This document shows positions 33,517 through 44,229 of a stretch of DNA of 64,000 nt, piece by piece. The position numbers and the translations under genes were made by a program. Position 1 is the stretch's first letter. Each line of letters starts with the position of its first letter. The notes under the pieces are model-generated. The model did no database searches, had not been told where the DNA came from, and saw only the letters and a list, made by a program, of their open reading frames with translations. This DNA comes from Lactobacillus sp. PV012 (lineage in GTDB: Bacteria; Bacillota; Bacilli; Lactobacillales; Lactobacillaceae): assembly GCF_014522325.1 (NCBI RefSeq), contig NZ_CP041983.1:682001-746000 (forward strand), read 5' to 3'.

Positions 33517-33953
33517 TGAGAGTTGTAATTCAAAGAGTTAATAAAGCACAAGTAGCTATTGATGGAGAAACTGTTGGAAAAATTAAACGAGGCTTTTTGT
33601 TATTAGTGGGTCTTAAGGAAGGAGACACTGAAGAACAAGTAAAAAAGGCAGCTAATAAAGTAGCTAAAATGCGCATCTTTGAAGATGAATCAGGAAAAAC
33701 AAATAAATCTTTAAAAGATGTAAATGGTGAAATTTTGAGTGTAAGTCAGTTTACTTTGTTAGCAGATACTAAACACGGAAATCGACCAAGTTTTATGCAA
33801 GCAATGCGTCCACCCAAGTCAAAAGAATTATGGGAATTATTTAATGAAGAACTAAAAAGTGCTGGTTTCCAAGTAGAAACTGGTAAATTTGGTGCCGATA
33901 TGCAAGTGAGTTTAGAAAATGATGGTCCTTTTACAATTGTTTTGGATATTTAA
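33516..33953 (+). CDS. dtd: D-aminoacyl-tRNA deacylase
   Basis: A 145-residue enzyme that removes D-amino acids from tRNA. The active-site pair [10 protein letters not shown] and NRPSF is present, and the N-terminus [18 protein letters not shown] is typical. Its ATG overlaps the relA stop (taatg), and relA-dtd is a common firmicute pair. Confidence 0.96.
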   Translation: MRVVIQRVNKAQVAIDGETVGKIKRGFLLLVGLKEGDTEEQVKKAANKVAKMRIFEDESGKTNKSLKDVNGEILSVSQFTLLADTKHGNRPSFMQAMRPPKSKELWELFNEELKSAGFQVETGKFGADMQVSLENDGPFTIVLDI

Positions 33954-33997
33954 GAAAAATTTATCGTTTATTATTGACTTTTTTTAAAGAAAATAAT

Positions 33998-34206
33998 AAG
34001 CTTAACAAAGAATTATCGATGACAAAGATTGAAGATTAGCACGATTCGTTTCAGAGACTGCTTGGCTGGTGAGAAAGCAGATGAATCATAATCTGTGACC
34101 CCTTTAACAGATAATTAAGCGTCTCGCGAGCGATAATCGTAGGAAACCTAAAGGTGGTACCGTGCTAATTTTAAGCGCCCTTGTTTTTCAAGGGTGCTTT
34201 TATTTT
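33998..34206 (+). promoter_or_regulatory. T-box riboswitch upstream of hisS-aspS (probable tRNA-Asp)
   Basis: The T-box sequence aggtggtaccg (34152-34162) precedes a terminator with arms aagcgcccttg and caagggtgctt plus Ts (34173-34205). The AG-bulge-like ggtgagaaagc is at about 34069-34079. The best specifier candidate is GAC at 34097-34099 (ctgtgacccc), pointing to tRNA-Asp. A CAT at 34086-34088 (His) is the alternative. Confidence 0.85.
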
Positions 34207-34229
34207 GTTATAGAAAAAAGGAAGATTAA

Positions 34230-35516
34230 ATGAAAGTTCAAAGACCTAAAGGTACAGTTGATATTTTGCCAGATGACTCTTATAAATGGGAAAGAGTAGA
34301 AAATGTTGCACGCAATTTCTTTTCACGAGCTCATTATCGTGAAATGAGAACACCAATGTTTGAAAACTATGAAGTATTTTCACGTTCAAGTGGTGAAAGT
34401 TCAGATATTGTTGAAAAAGAAATGTATGACTTTTATGATAAGGGAAATCGTCATATTGCATTGCGTCCAGAAGGAACAGCTGGAGTAGTACGTGCTTATG
34501 TAGAAAATAAGTTATACGGACCAGAGCATGTAAAACCATTAAATGTTTTTTATATTGATCCGACTTTTCGTTATGAACGTCCTCAAGCGGGACGTCAACG
34601 TCAATTCCATCAAATTGGAATTGAGAGTTTTGGCTCAGATAGCTATTTAGCAGATGTAGAAACAATTGTTTTAGGACATGATTTACTTGCTGAATTAGGC
34701 GTAAAGAATTATGAATTACATATTAATTCTTTAGGAAATGCTCAAGTAAGAAAAGATTATCATGACGCTTTAGTAAACTACTTTACTCCTTTAAAAGATA
34801 AGCTTTCTGAAGATTCTCAAAGAAGATTAACAATGAATCCTTTAAGAATTTTAGATTCTAAGGCAGCAGAAGACCAAGAATTTTTACCGGATGCTCCTAA
34901 GATTGTCGATTATTTAGATGAAGAATCACGTGAAAACTTTAATAAAATCACCTCAACTTTAACCCAATTAGGAATTGACTATGTCTTAGATGATGATTTA
35001 GTAAGAGGATTAGATTACTATACTGGCATTATTTTTGAATTTATGGTTGAAGATCCAACTTTGTGGGAATCTGCTACCACAATTTTAGGTGGGGGAAGAT
35101 ATGACCACTTAGTTGAAGAATTTGATGGACCACAAACGCCAGCTGTTGGTTTTGGAATTGGGGAAGAAAGATTAATGCTTGTCTTGCAAAAGCAAAACCC
35201 TGAACTTTTTGGTAACCCAGCAGTAGATTTCTTTATTGCAAATATTGGAGAAGGAACTGAATTAAAGGCAGTAGAAATTGTGCGCTCAATTCGTAATCAA
35301 GGTTATAGTGCTCAATATGATGTTGACCAAAAGAAATTAAAGGCTCAATTTAAGAAAGCAAATCGAGTAAATGCAAAATATGTAATTACTTTAGGTGCCA
35401 AAGAACTAGAAAATGGTATTTTGAACATTAAACGCCTTGCTGATGGTGAAACAATTGATTTAAGTTTAAATGATTTAAATGATATGGAAAATGTAGTAAA
35501 TAAATTAGAGGGTTAA
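34230..35516 (+). CDS. hisS: Histidyl-tRNA synthetase
   Basis: A 428-residue class II synthetase. Motif 2 [20 protein letters not shown] is at about residue 112. The His-binding signature is [10 protein letters not shown], and motif 3 is [13 protein letters not shown]-terminal anticodon-binding domain follows. An aaggaag site precedes the ATG. First gene of a two-gene operon with aspS (2-bp gap) under a T-box. Confidence 0.97.
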   Translation: MKVQRPKGTVDILPDDSYKWERVENVARNFFSRAHYREMRTPMFENYEVFSRSSGESSDIVEKEMYDFYDKGNRHIALRPEGTAGVVRAYVENKLYGPEHVKPLNVFYIDPTFRYERPQAGRQRQFHQIGIESFGSDSYLADVETIVLGHDLLAELGVKNYELHINSLGNAQVRKDYHDALVNYFTPLKDKLSEDSQRRLTMNPLRILDSKAAEDQEFLPDAPKIVDYLDEESRENFNKITSTLTQLGIDYVLDDDLVRGLDYYTGIIFEFMVEDPTLWESATTILGGGRYDHLVEEFDGPQTPAVGFGIGEERLMLVLQKQNPELFGNPAVDFFIANIGEGTELKAVEIVRSIRNQGYSAQYDVDQKKLKAQFKKANRVNAKYVITLGAKELENGILNIKRLADGETIDLSLNDLNDMENVVNKLEG

Positions 35517-35518
35517 CT

Positions 35519-37363
35519 ATGGAAAAAAGAACTGATTATGCAGGAAATATTACTTCTAAATATATTGGTCAAGAAGTAACTTTATATGGTTGGGTACAAC
35601 GTGTACGTAATTTAGGAAATTTGGTTTTTATTGATTTAAGAGACCGTGAAGGAATTGTCCAAGTTGTTGTAAATAAAGATTCCGGAAAAGAATTAATGGA
35701 TATTGCTTCTAAATTAGGTAGTGAATACGTAATTGAAGTAAAAGGTAAAGTTGTAAAACGTGCTAGTGAAAATCCAGAAATGAAAACTGGAGAAGTTGAA
35801 GTTGAAGCTAGCGAAATTGATATTTTAAATAAATCAAAAGTCCCACCTTTTGAAATTAAAAATGATATCAACGCTGCTGAACAAACTCGTTTGAAGTATC
35901 GTTATCTTGATTTGAGAAGACCAGATTTGCAACAAGCTATTATTACACGTGCTAAGATTTTAAAGGCAGTACATGAATACTTTGATGAAAATGGCTTTAT
36001 TGATATTGAAACTCCTATTTTAGGTAAATCTTCTCCAGAAGGTGCACGTGATTACTTGGTTCCTTCAAGAATTTATCCAGGTAGCTTTTATGCATTGCCT
36101 CAATCTCCTCAATTGTTTAAGCAATTATTAATGGGGGCAGGATTTGATAAGTATTATCAATTAGCTCGTTGCTTCCGTGATGAAGATTTACGTGGAGATC
36201 GTCAACCAGAATTTACTCAGATCGATATGGAAACCTCATTCTTAGATGAACAAGGTGTTCAAGATTACACTGAAGGTTTACTCAAGAAGGTAATGAAAGA
36301 CGTTAAGGGAATTGATATTGAAACTCCTATTAAGCGTATTACTTGGGATGAAGCAATGAACAAGTATGGTTCAGATAAGCCGGATACTCGTTATGAAATG
36401 TATCTTCATGATTTAAGTGATATTTTTAAAGATAGTGACTTTAAAGTATTTTCAGGAGCAATTGCTGATGGCGGAGTAGTGAAAGGCATTGCTGTTAAGA
36501 ATGGTGCCAAGCAATATTCACGTAAGAAGATTGAAGAAAAGCAAGATTATATTAAACGTTATAATGCTAAAGGTTTAGCATGGGTAAAATATGAAGATGG
36601 CGAATTTTCAGGCCCAATTGCACGCTTTTTAACTGATGAAAATAAAGAAGCTTTAAAGAAAGAATTTAATCTTGAAGGTGGAGAATTAGTTGCGATTGTC
36701 GCTGACAAGTGGAAAGTAGTGACTGATTCCCTTGACCACTTACGTCGTGAATTTGCTAAAGAAACAGGAATTATTCCAGAAGATACTTATAGTTTTGTAT
36801 GGGTAGTTGATTGGCCATTATTCGAATATGATGAAGGATTTGGTCGATGGATTGCAGCTCACCACCCATTCACTATGCCTGATGATGAAGGAATTAAGTT
36901 ACTTGATACTGATCCTCATAAGGCCCATGCTCGTTCATATGATATTGTCTTAAATGGTGATGAACTTGGTGGAGGCTCAATCCGTATCCACAAACGTGAA
37001 ATTCAAGAAAAAATGCTTAAAGCTTTAGGCTTCACCAAAAAACGTGCTTATGAACAATTTGGTTATCTTTTGAATGCATTAGATATGGGATTCCCACCAC
37101 ATGCAGGACTTGCAATTGGACTTGATCGTTTTGCTATGATGCTTGCTGGTAAGGATAATATTCGTGATGTTACAGCCTTCCCTAAGAATGCATCTGCTTC
37201 AGAACCAATGATGCATGCTCCAGCACCAGTTGCGGATCAACAATTAGCAGATATTGGAATTGAAGTTGAAAAGCAATATCATGATAGTATCGCTGAAACT
37301 AATGAACGTTTAGAAAAAGAAGCAGCACAACAAGCTGACCAGAATACTGACTGGGATAAATAA
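35519..37363 (+). CDS. aspS: Aspartyl-tRNA synthetase
   Basis: A 614-residue bacterial-type AspRS: N-terminal OB-fold anticodon domain ([20 protein letters not shown]), class II motif 2 ([21 protein letters not shown]), a large GAD insertion, and motif 3 ([15 protein letters not shown]). It is coupled to hisS with a 2-bp gap. It ends in a terminator whose loop carries a fossil IS end. Confidence 0.97.
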   Translation: MEKRTDYAGNITSKYIGQEVTLYGWVQRVRNLGNLVFIDLRDREGIVQVVVNKDSGKELMDIASKLGSEYVIEVKGKVVKRASENPEMKTGEVEVEASEIDILNKSKVPPFEIKNDINAAEQTRLKYRYLDLRRPDLQQAIITRAKILKAVHEYFDENGFIDIETPILGKSSPEGARDYLVPSRIYPGSFYALPQSPQLFKQLLMGAGFDKYYQLARCFRDEDLRGDRQPEFTQIDMETSFLDEQGVQDYTEGLLKKVMKDVKGIDIETPIKRITWDEAMNKYGSDKPDTRYEMYLHDLSDIFKDSDFKVFSGAIADGGVVKGIAVKNGAKQYSRKKIEEKQDYIKRYNAKGLAWVKYEDGEFSGPIARFLTDENKEALKKEFNLEGGELVAIVADKWKVVTDSLDHLRREFAKETGIIPEDTYSFVWVVDWPLFEYDEGFGRWIAAHHPFTMPDDEGIKLLDTDPHKAHARSYDIVLNGDELGGGSIRIHKREIQEKMLKALGFTKKRAYEQFGYLLNALDMGFPPHAGLAIGLDRFAMMLAGKDNIRDVTAFPKNASASEPMMHAPAPVADQQLADIGIEVEKQYHDSIAETNERLEKEAAQQADQNTDWDK

Positions 37364-37366
37364 TAT

Positions 37367-37420
37367 AAAAAGAACTAGTTTGATATGAATCCTAAATTAG
37401 GACGTATCACTAGTTCTTTT
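37367..37420 (+). terminator. Terminator of aspS with an IS-end insertion in its loop
   Basis: The arms aaaaagaactagt (37367-37379) and actagttctttt (37409-37420) are perfect. The 29-bp segment that fills the loop matches the left inverted repeat of the IS at 2309. Confidence 0.85.
37381..37409 (+). repeat. Fossil IS3-family inverted repeat
   Basis: tgatatgaatcctaaattag followed by gacgtatca resembles the IS ends (tgatatgaaccc and tcctaattttaggg on the reverse strand). Only about one end survives and no transposase sequence is left. Confidence 0.65.
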
Positions 37421-37497
37421 TATTAGGCAAATAAGTGGCTTGAAGTCATCAGCAATGTTATAACTTAGTAAAGTAAAAGATTAGGAAGGATGAGAAG

Positions 37498-38022
37498 ATG
37501 AGTAAATATGAAAAAGCAATTTTTGCTGGGGGATGCTTTTGGTGTATGGTTGAACCTTTCGATCATTGGGATGGTGTAAAAAGTGTTGTTTCTGGTTACA
37601 CTGGTGGTGTAGTAGAGAATCCAACCTATGAACAAGTTTGTAGTGGACTAACAGGTCACAAAGAAGCAGTAGAAATTACTTATGATCCAAGCAAAGTATC
37701 TTATAAAAAATTGCTTGATGCTTACTGGCAAGTGGTGGATCCTACTGATGATGGGGGTCAATTTCAAGATCGGGGTAGTCAATATGAGCCGGTTATTTAT
37801 TATACAAATGAAAAACAAAAACAAGAGGCTTTGGCATCTCGCAAAGAATTAGAAGAATCTCATAAATTTGATCGGCCAATTGTAGTAGCAATTGAAAAGG
37901 CAGAACCTTTTTATCCAGCTGAAGATTACCATCAAGATTTTTATAAAAAAGATCCCCTTCGCTATCAAATTGAAGAGATGGGTGGAAGAGAGCAGTACAA
38001 GAAAAATTATTGGGGCAAATAA
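37498..38022 (+). CDS. msrA: Peptide methionine sulfoxide reductase A
   Basis: A 174-residue repair enzyme reducing methionine-S-sulfoxide in proteins. The catalytic motif [11 protein letters not shown] is at residues 11-21. Conserved [19 protein letters not shown] and QYEPVIYY follow. Resolving Cys residues seem to be lacking near the C-terminus. A gaaggatgagaag site precedes the ATG. No msrB is adjacent. Confidence 0.95.
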   Translation: MSKYEKAIFAGGCFWCMVEPFDHWDGVKSVVSGYTGGVVENPTYEQVCSGLTGHKEAVEITYDPSKVSYKKLLDAYWQVVDPTDDGGQFQDRGSQYEPVIYYTNEKQKQEALASRKELEESHKFDRPIVVAIEKAEPFYPAEDYHQDFYKKDPLRYQIEEMGGREQYKKNYWGK

Positions 38023-38101
38023 AATAATAAAGGTAGTGAAGTTTTAAGAAAGGTGTGTTATAAAAGAAGAGGTAATATATTAAATAGCAAGAGGAAAATT
38101 C

Positions 38102-38980
38102 ATGGATCAATTGGAAAGATTGACAAGGCGACATAATTATCTTTCAAAAGTTTCAGCGGCTTTGTTTTATGCGCTAGCAGTAGCTGTAGCTTTGAACTTT
38201 TTTTGGACACCTGGGAAGATCTATGCTTCTGGGGTAACTGGTTTTGCACAAGTATTGCAGTCAGTTTCAGAAAGATTTTTACCCTTTACTTTAACTACTT
38301 CGATAATGTATTTTGTTTTGAACGTGCCTTTATTTATTTTAGGATGGTTTAAAATTGGACATAAGTTCACCCTTTTCACGATAGTGGCTGTGCTCTTGGC
38401 TTCTATCTTAATGAAATTCATTTCACCGGTTAAATTAACATATGACCCAATAATTTGTGCAATTTTTGGTGGAGTGATCAACGGAATTGGAACAGGATTA
38501 GCACTTAAGTCAGGAATTTCAACTGGTGGCTTAGACGTTCTAGGGATTATTCTACGTAAAAAAACTGGTAAAAGTTTTGGCCAAATTAATATCTTTTTTA
38601 ACTTGATTATTGTTATTTGTGCAGGTTTTGTATTTGGGTGGAACAGAGCTTTATATACTGCACTAAACATTTTTATAAATGGTCGTGTGATTGATGCAGT
38701 TTATACTCAACATCAAAAGTTACAGGTTTTGATTGTTACGGAACACCCTAAGCATATCGTCGAAGGAATTCAGGAGAGAATGCATCGCGGTATTACAATT
38801 TTGCATGATGCTGAAGGTGGTTTTAGTCACACAGAAAAAACTGTCTTATTAATGATAGTGGATCGTTATGATATGTATGATATTTATAATATTGTTAAGA
38901 AAAACGACCCCTATGCTTTTATGAGCACTACAGAAGTTTCGAAAGTTTACGGAAGATTTATTGAACAAAAACCTGTTTAG
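38102..38980 (+). CDS. YitT-family membrane protein (DUF161/DUF2179)
   Basis: A 292-residue protein with five to six membrane helices in the first 200 residues, including SGVTGFAQVLQS and GTGLALKSGISTGGLDVLGI. A C-terminal soluble DUF2179 domain follows (VLIVTEHPKHIVEGIQERMH, then RGITILHDAEGGFSHTEKTV). The role of the family is not established; transport is often supposed. ATG 38102 has a weak aagagg site. Confidence 0.85.
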   Translation: MDQLERLTRRHNYLSKVSAALFYALAVAVALNFFWTPGKIYASGVTGFAQVLQSVSERFLPFTLTTSIMYFVLNVPLFILGWFKIGHKFTLFTIVAVLLASILMKFISPVKLTYDPIICAIFGGVINGIGTGLALKSGISTGGLDVLGIILRKKTGKSFGQINIFFNLIIVICAGFVFGWNRALYTALNIFINGRVIDAVYTQHQKLQVLIVTEHPKHIVEGIQERMHRGITILHDAEGGFSHTEKTVLLMIVDRYDMYDIYNIVKKNDPYAFMSTTEVSKVYGRFIEQKPV

Positions 38981-39008
38981 TTTTTTATAATAAAATGAAT
39001 CTTTAGTA

Positions 39009-39037
39009 TTGACCGTTGAAGTTCGGTTAGCTATAAT
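39009..39037 (+). promoter_or_regulatory. Promoter of rpsU
   Basis: The -35 ttgacc (39009-39014) and -10 tataat (39032-39037) are separated by exactly 17 bp, placing transcription start about 50 bp before rpsU. Confidence 0.8.
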
Positions 39038-39095
39038 TTATATATATTGTTGTGACACACTAAGTTGTGTCAAGAAATGGAAGGAGGGATCACAC

Positions 39096-39272
39096 ATGGC
39101 CAAGACAATCGTTCACGAAAACGAGTCTATTGATGATGCTCTTCGTCGTTTCAAACGTTCCGTTTCTAGAAGTGGTACCTTGCAAGAATACCGCAAACGT
39201 GAATTTTACGAAAAACCTAGTGTTAAGCGTAAGTTAAAATCTGAAGCAGCACGTAAGCGTAGACATTATTAA
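39096..39272 (+). CDS. rpsU: Ribosomal protein bS21
   Basis: A 58-residue, very basic protein ([20 protein letters not shown] start, [15 protein letters not shown] end) of the 30S subunit. ATG 39096 follows ggaggg; the longer frame starting inside the promoter is not used. A strong promoter and terminator flank it, as expected for a highly expressed monocistronic gene. Confidence 0.97.
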   Translation: MAKTIVHENESIDDALRRFKRSVSRSGTLQEYRKREFYEKPSVKRKLKSEAARKRRHY

Positions 39273-39318
39273 TAAAAAAAAGCTCTGATAGATTAAGGTC
39301 TATCTAGAGCTTTTTTTT
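39273..39318 (+). terminator. Terminator of rpsU
   Basis: The arms aaaaaaagctct and agagcttttttt close a hairpin with an inner tagat/atcta pairing. Confidence 0.85.
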
Positions 39319-39366
39319 CACAAAAAGCTTAAAATATAGATAGAAAAATTTTAGGAGGAATTGATT

Positions 39367-39810
39367 ATGGCATTAACTGATACTTTAATGGAAGATATGA
39401 AAACTGCAATGAAAAATAGGGATAAAGAGGCTTTAACTACCATTCGTTCAATTAAGGCTGCCCTAATGAATTATAAGATTAAAGTGAATCATGATTTAAC
39501 TGCTGAAGATGAATTAAGTGTTTTATCGAGTGCAATGAAGCAACGCAAAGAATCTTTAGAAGAGTTTGAAAAAGCTGGGCGTAAAGATTTAGTTAAGCAA
39601 ACCAAAGATGAAATAAAAATTTTAGAAAAATATATGCCAAAACAAATGACTCCTGAGGAATTAGAAGCAACTGTGGCAGAAGTAATTACTGAAGTTGGGG
39701 CAACTTCGAAAAAAGATTTTGGTAAGGTAATGCAAGCTTTAATGCCAAAGATCAAAGGTAAGGCTGATGGTAGTCAAGCTTCTGCAGTTGTTGGTAAAAA
39801 ACTCAATTAG
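39367..39810 (+). CDS. yqeY: GatB/YqeY domain protein
   Basis: A 147-residue protein of the GatB/Yqey family, similar to the tail of the amidotransferase subunit GatB (LTDTLMEDMKTAMKNRDKEA, MQALMPKIKGKADGSQASAV). ATG 39367 lies 8 bases after aggagg. Its function is unclear, possibly tRNA-related. It heads the run yqeY-phoH-ybeY-era-recO, a conserved firmicute order after rpsU. Confidence 0.9.
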   Translation: MALTDTLMEDMKTAMKNRDKEALTTIRSIKAALMNYKIKVNHDLTAEDELSVLSSAMKQRKESLEEFEKAGRKDLVKQTKDEIKILEKYMPKQMTPEELEATVAEVITEVGATSKKDFGKVMQALMPKIKGKADGSQASAVVGKKLN

Positions 39811-39831
39811 TGTAAAAAGGAAGGATTTTTA

Positions 39832-40800
39832 GTGGAACAAGCTTTATTAGAAGGAACATTTACACCTACCCAACCAGATAATATTATGAATTTAGTTGGA
39901 ATTAATGATGGTAACTTACGGTTAATTGAAGAATCCTATGATGTAACTATTAATGATACAGGTAGTGCAATTGAAGTTAAGGGCCCAAATGATGTAGTTA
40001 AAAAGGTGATGGCAATCTTAACTGCTTTAGATAAAGTCGTAACTAAAGGTGTTTCGATTACTGCGACAGATGTAGTAAGTGCAGTAAAGATGGCTGATAA
40101 AGGAACTTTAGAATTTTTTGGTGAACTATACAACAAAGTTTTGATTAAAGATGCCAAAGGCCGACCAGTACGAGTTAAAAATATGGGTCAAAAACGTTAT
40201 ATTGAAGCTATCAAAAAACATGATGTTGTTTTTGGAATTGGACCTGCTGGGACTGGAAAAACATTTTTAGCAGTAGTAATGGCAATTAGCGCTTTTAAAA
40301 AGGGAGAAGTTTCTCGAATAATTCTTACGCGTCCCGCAGTTGAAGCAGGAGAATCACTAGGATTTTTACCAGGTGATTTAAAAGAAAAAGTTGATCCATA
40401 TTTACGCCCAATTTATGATTCACTTTTTGCAATTTTAGGCGTAGAAACTACTAATCGGTTAATGGATCGCGGCTTAATTGAAGTTGCTCCGTTAGCATAT
40501 ATGCGTGGTAGAACCTTGGATGATGCTTTTGTAATTATAGATGAAGCTCAAAATACTACTCAAGCGCAGATGAAAATGTTTTTGACCCGTCTAGGGTTTA
40601 ATTCAAAAATGGTGGTTAATGGAGATCAAACTCAAATTGACTTACCTGGAAAAGCTAAGAGTGGATTACTCCAAGCAGAGCACATTTTGGCTAATATTGA
40701 ACAAGTTAAATTTATTAACTTCACTTTCAATGATGTAGTTCGTCACCCAGTAGTAGCTAAGATTGTTAAAGCTTACGATGAAAATGGAGAGACTAAATAA
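39832..40800 (+). CDS. phoH: PhoH-family ATPase
   Basis: A 322-residue protein starting at GTG 39832 after aaaggaagga. Walker A is GPAGTGKTFLAVV at about residue 136 and Walker B VIIDEAQNTT. PhoH proteins are P-loop ATPases linked to RNA metabolism. The gene overlaps ybeY, an RNase-like maturation factor, by one base (taatgg). Confidence 0.94.
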   Translation: MEQALLEGTFTPTQPDNIMNLVGINDGNLRLIEESYDVTINDTGSAIEVKGPNDVVKKVMAILTALDKVVTKGVSITATDVVSAVKMADKGTLEFFGELYNKVLIKDAKGRPVRVKNMGQKRYIEAIKKHDVVFGIGPAGTGKTFLAVVMAISAFKKGEVSRIILTRPAVEAGESLGFLPGDLKEKVDPYLRPIYDSLFAILGVETTNRLMDRGLIEVAPLAYMRGRTLDDAFVIIDEAQNTTQAQMKMFLTRLGFNSKMVVNGDQTQIDLPGKAKSGLLQAEHILANIEQVKFINFTFNDVVRHPVVAKIVKAYDENGETK

Positions 40801-41330
40801 TGGATAATTTAGATATTTCCTTTAATGATGAAGTAGGATTCTTAAAAACAAGAAATAGAGATTGGAAAGAATGGATTGCGAAACTTTTGTATTCAGCTAA
40901 AGCCGCAATTGGAAAAGAAAATCCTCAAGAAATAAGTATTAATTTTGTAAATAGTGAAAGAATCCATGAAATTAATAAAAAATATCGAGGTAAGGATCGT
41001 CCAACAGATGTAATTTCTTTTGCAATTGAAGATGACGATGAAATGCAAATAATGAACCAATTTTTAAGCGAAGATCCAAATTTTGTTGAAGATATTGGCG
41101 ACTTATTTATTTGTCCAGAAGTAGTTGAAAAACAAAGCATTGACTATGAAACTGGGTTTGATCGTGAAATTGGCTATACTCTTGTACATGGTTATCTTCA
41201 CTTGAATGGATATGATCATATTGAAGATCAAGAAGCAGAAGAAATGTTTTCCATTCAAGGAAAAGTTTTAAAAGATTATGGCTTACCCCTTTATCCAAAT
41301 CAAGAAACTCATGGAAAGCAGATCCATTGA
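40800..41330 (+). CDS. ybeY: Endoribonuclease YbeY
   Basis: A 176-residue rRNA maturation and quality-control factor. The zinc motif HGYLHLNGYDH (H-x3-H-x5-H) is at about residues 130-140. The RPTDVISFAIEDDD stretch is also diagnostic. Its ATG overlaps the phoH stop. In this genome era follows directly; the diacylglycerol kinase gene often found between them is absent. Confidence 0.96.
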   Translation: MDNLDISFNDEVGFLKTRNRDWKEWIAKLLYSAKAAIGKENPQEISINFVNSERIHEINKKYRGKDRPTDVISFAIEDDDEMQIMNQFLSEDPNFVEDIGDLFICPEVVEKQSIDYETGFDREIGYTLVHGYLHLNGYDHIEDQEAEEMFSIQGKVLKDYGLPLYPNQETHGKQIH

Positions 41331-41389
41331 TAAAGCGTATTTTTTAAAATGTGGTTTTTCCATTGAAAATCAAAGAAAGAAGAATAGAA

Positions 41390-42298
41390 ATGGTAGAAAA
41401 AAATAATTTTAAATCTGGCTTTGCCGCATTAATTGGCCGTCCCAATGTTGGGAAGTCTACATTATTAAACTATCTTGTAGGACAAAAAGTAGCAATTATG
41501 TCCCCTCAACCACAAACAACTCGCAATAAGATTTCAGGAGTTTATACTGATGAAAATGAACAAATTATTTTTATAGATACTCCAGGAATTCACAAACCTA
41601 AAAATAAATTAGATGATTTCATGGACAAATCAAGCTATTCAACACTAGATGAAGTTGATGTGGTTTTATTTATGGTGGAACCTGAACCCGCAGGTAAGGG
41701 AGACCAATATATTGCTGAAATGCTAACTAAGGTTAAAAAACCAGTTATTTTAGTGATTAATAAGATTGATACGGTTCATCCTGATAAATTATTGCCAATT
41801 TTAGATTCTTATAAACACTTAGGTGATTTTGCGGATATTGTTCCAATTTCAGCAAGTCAGGGAAATAACGTTGATGAATTATTAAGAACTATTTCTAAAT
41901 ATCTTCCAGAAGGTCCTCAATTTTACCCTGCTGATCAAGTAACGGATCGTCCGGAGTACTTTATTGTGGCTGAATTAATTAGAGAACAAGTTTTACGCCA
42001 AACTAAAGAGGAAGTACCACATGCAACAGCTGTTGTAGTAGATCGAATGAAGGATCACGAAAATGGTAAGTTGCAAGTGGAAGCTACAATTTATGTAGAA
42101 CGTGATGGGCAAAAAGGAATTATTATTGGAAAAGGCGGTCAAATGTTGAAAAAGATTGGGACAGCCGCTCGTCACGAAATTGAAAATTTATTAGGAGAAA
42201 AGGTTAATTTACGTCTATGGGTGAAAGTCCAGAAAAATTGGCGTTCAGATCCACTATTTTTAAATAGAATTGGTTATAATTCCAAGGAATTACGCTAA
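41390..42298 (+). CDS. era: GTPase Era
   Basis: A 302-residue essential GTPase for 16S rRNA processing. G1 is [10 protein letters not shown]3 DTPGIHKP and G4 NKID. The C-terminal KH RNA-binding domain has [17 protein letters not shown] 41390 follows aaagaagaa; a frame open 13 codons upstream has no ribosome-binding site. The stop overlaps the recO start (taatgg). Confidence 0.96.
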   Translation: MVEKNNFKSGFAALIGRPNVGKSTLLNYLVGQKVAIMSPQPQTTRNKISGVYTDENEQIIFIDTPGIHKPKNKLDDFMDKSSYSTLDEVDVVLFMVEPEPAGKGDQYIAEMLTKVKKPVILVINKIDTVHPDKLLPILDSYKHLGDFADIVPISASQGNNVDELLRTISKYLPEGPQFYPADQVTDRPEYFIVAELIREQVLRQTKEEVPHATAVVVDRMKDHENGKLQVEATIYVERDGQKGIIIGKGGQMLKKIGTAARHEIENLLGEKVNLRLWVKVQKNWRSDPLFLNRIGYNSKELR

Positions 42299-43050
42299 TG
42301 GTAAAACAACTGGTTGAAGTTGAGGGAATTGTTTTTAAAAGGAAACGATACCAAGAATCAAGTGTTTTATTAAAGATGCTTACTAAAGAGTATGGGATTA
42401 TTAGTGTAATTGTAAAAGGAGCTTTAAAAAATAAATCTAAATTGGGTGGTGCAACCTTAAATTTTTCTTATGGAACTTACGTAATTAATACAAATTTTAA
42501 AGGAATAAGTAATCTAAGAGCTTTTAAAAATACTAATCAATTTGATAATTTATATCTTGATGTGATAAAAAATGCCTCAGCTGCTTATCTTTTAGACTTA
42601 ATAAGCCATGCTTTTATTGAGTATGAAAATGTAGGAAAGTTTTATGGATTAATTCTGGAAGCTTTAAAGGCAATTGATTTAGGTAAAGATCCTCAAATTA
42701 TTACTCAATTAGTGCAGTTGCAGTTACTTGAAGCTTATGGAGTAAAGCCAAATTTTGAAGAATGTGTTATTTGTCATAAAAGACAAGGTAAATTTGATTA
42801 TTCTTTAGAATTAGGAGGAATTATCTGTAGTGACCATTTTGAAAAAGTTTCGCAAAGAATGAATTTGCCAGCAAAGCTTGTAAGTTTACTACGCACTTTA
42901 ATGCTAGTAGATATTAAACGAATTGGGAAAATCAATATTGATCCATATTTAAAAAAACAGACTCAAGGCGTAATTGATCGAATTTATCAAAATTATCTTG
43001 ACTTGAATTTAAAATCTAAAAAGGTTCTTCAAGAATTAGAAGTCTTTTAA
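42298..43050 (+). CDS. recO: DNA repair protein RecO
   Basis: A 250-residue recombination mediator. It has an N-terminal OB-fold ([20 protein letters not shown]) and a zinc site ([11 protein letters not shown] and ICSDHF). It acts with RecR in loading RecA on gaps. It overlaps era by one base and is the last gene before the Gly T-box. Confidence 0.94.
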   Translation: MVKQLVEVEGIVFKRKRYQESSVLLKMLTKEYGIISVIVKGALKNKSKLGGATLNFSYGTYVINTNFKGISNLRAFKNTNQFDNLYLDVIKNASAAYLLDLISHAFIEYENVGKFYGLILEALKAIDLGKDPQIITQLVQLQLLEAYGVKPNFEECVICHKRQGKFDYSLELGGIICSDHFEKVSQRMNLPAKLVSLLRTLMLVDIKRIGKINIDPYLKKQTQGVIDRIYQNYLDLNLKSKKVLQELEVF

Positions 43051-43094
43051 AGTAAGTCTAGGTAAGAGAACTAGTAATTTTTTGCAATTAGTGC

Positions 43095-43291
43095 TAAAAT
43101 ATATAAACGGATAATTGGCGATTATAAAGGATAAAAAAGTACTAGAACAGCGAATGTGGATAGTGAGAGCACAACTAGGAAAGGCACCTTTTAGCCAAAT
43201 TAATTAAGAGCAGGGAGAATACTCCCTGAATTAGGGTGGAACCGCGAACCAATCGTCCCTATGCAAATTTTTGCATAGGCTTTTTTTATAG
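43095..43291 (+). promoter_or_regulatory. T-box riboswitch (tRNA-Gly) upstream of glyQS
   Basis: The T-box sequence agggtggaaccgcg (43233-43246) is followed by a terminator with arms cctatgcaaa and tttgcatagg and a T-run. The specifier GGC is at 43183-43185 (aaaggcacc), matching tRNA-Gly(GCC). It is short, as glycyl T-boxes lacking some stems usually are. Confidence 0.9.
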
Positions 43292-43314
43292 CCTATGATG
43301 TGAGGAGAATACAT

Positions 43315-44229
43315 ATGTCAGAAAAACTGAATATTCAGAATATGATTTTTAAATTAGAACAATTCTGGGCCTCTAAAGGTTGTATGATTATGCCATCATA
43401 TGATGAACAAAAAGGTGCAGGGACAATGAGTCCATACACTTTTTTACGTGCCGTTGGTCCAGAACCTTGGAAGGCATGTTACGTTGAACCTTCAAGACGA
43501 CCAGCAGATGGTCGCTATGGTGATAACCCTAATCGTTTATATCAACACCATCAGTTTCAGGTAGTTATGAAACCAGCGCCAAAGGAAATTCAACAATACT
43601 ATCTAGATAGTTTAAGAGTGTTAGGAATTGAGCCATTAGAACACGATATTCGTTTTGTTGAAGATAACTGGGCAAACCCATCAATGGGATGTGCTGGTGT
43701 TGGTTGGGAAGTATGGCTTGATGGAATGGAAGTTTCCCAGTTCACTTACTTCCAAGTAGTTGGAGAACTTGAAGTTAAACCAACAATGAGTGAAATTACT
43801 TATGGTGTAGAACGCTTAGCTTCATATATTCAAGATGTTAACTCTGTATTTGACCTTGAATGGGGAGATGGGGTTTTATATCGTGATATCTTTAAACAAC
43901 CAGAATATGAACATTCTAAATATGCTTTTGAAGAAAGTAATCAAGAGCAATTACTTAAGGCATTTGATGATTACGAAGCAACTGCAAAGCAGCTATTAAG
44001 TAAGAACTTGATCCATCCTGCTTATGATTACATTTTAAAGTCTAGTCATACTTTTAACTTGTTAGATGCCCGGGGAGCTGTTTCTGTAACTGAACGTGCA
44101 GGATACCTTTCACGAATTAGAAACTTAGCTCATCTTGCTGCAAAGGGATTTGTAGAAGAGCGTGAAAAGCGTGGTTTCCCACTATTAAAGCATCAAGAAA
44201 ACAAAGAAAAGGTGGCAAATAATGACTAA
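43315..44229 (+). CDS. glyQ: Glycyl-tRNA synthetase alpha subunit
   Basis: A 304-residue class II catalytic subunit. Conserved [19 protein letters not shown] is near the N-terminus, [20 protein letters not shown] follows and [17 protein letters not shown] comes later. ATG 43315 follows tgaggaga. It overlaps glyS by 8 bp, so the two chains of the tetrameric enzyme are made together under a Gly T-box. Confidence 0.97.
   Translation: MSEKLNIQNMIFKLEQFWASKGCMIMPSYDEQKGAGTMSPYTFLRAVGPEPWKACYVEPSRRPADGRYGDNPNRLYQHHQFQVVMKPAPKEIQQYYLDSLRVLGIEPLEHDIRFVEDNWANPSMGCAGVGWEVWLDGMEVSQFTYFQVVGELEVKPTMSEITYGVERLASYIQDVNSVFDLEWGDGVLYRDIFKQPEYEHSKYAFEESNQEQLLKAFDDYEATAKQLLSKNLIHPAYDYILKSSHTFNLLDARGAVSVTERAGYLSRIRNLAHLAAKGFVEEREKRGFPLLKHQENKEKVANND

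Noticed and set aside
34246..34665. 139-codon minus-strand frame inside hisS
   Set aside because: Shadow of the synthetase gene; no start signal.
39009..39095. N-terminal extension of rpsU (29 codons)
   Set aside because: It covers the rpsU promoter, and the ggaggg site belongs to ATG 39096, which gives the standard 58-residue bS21.
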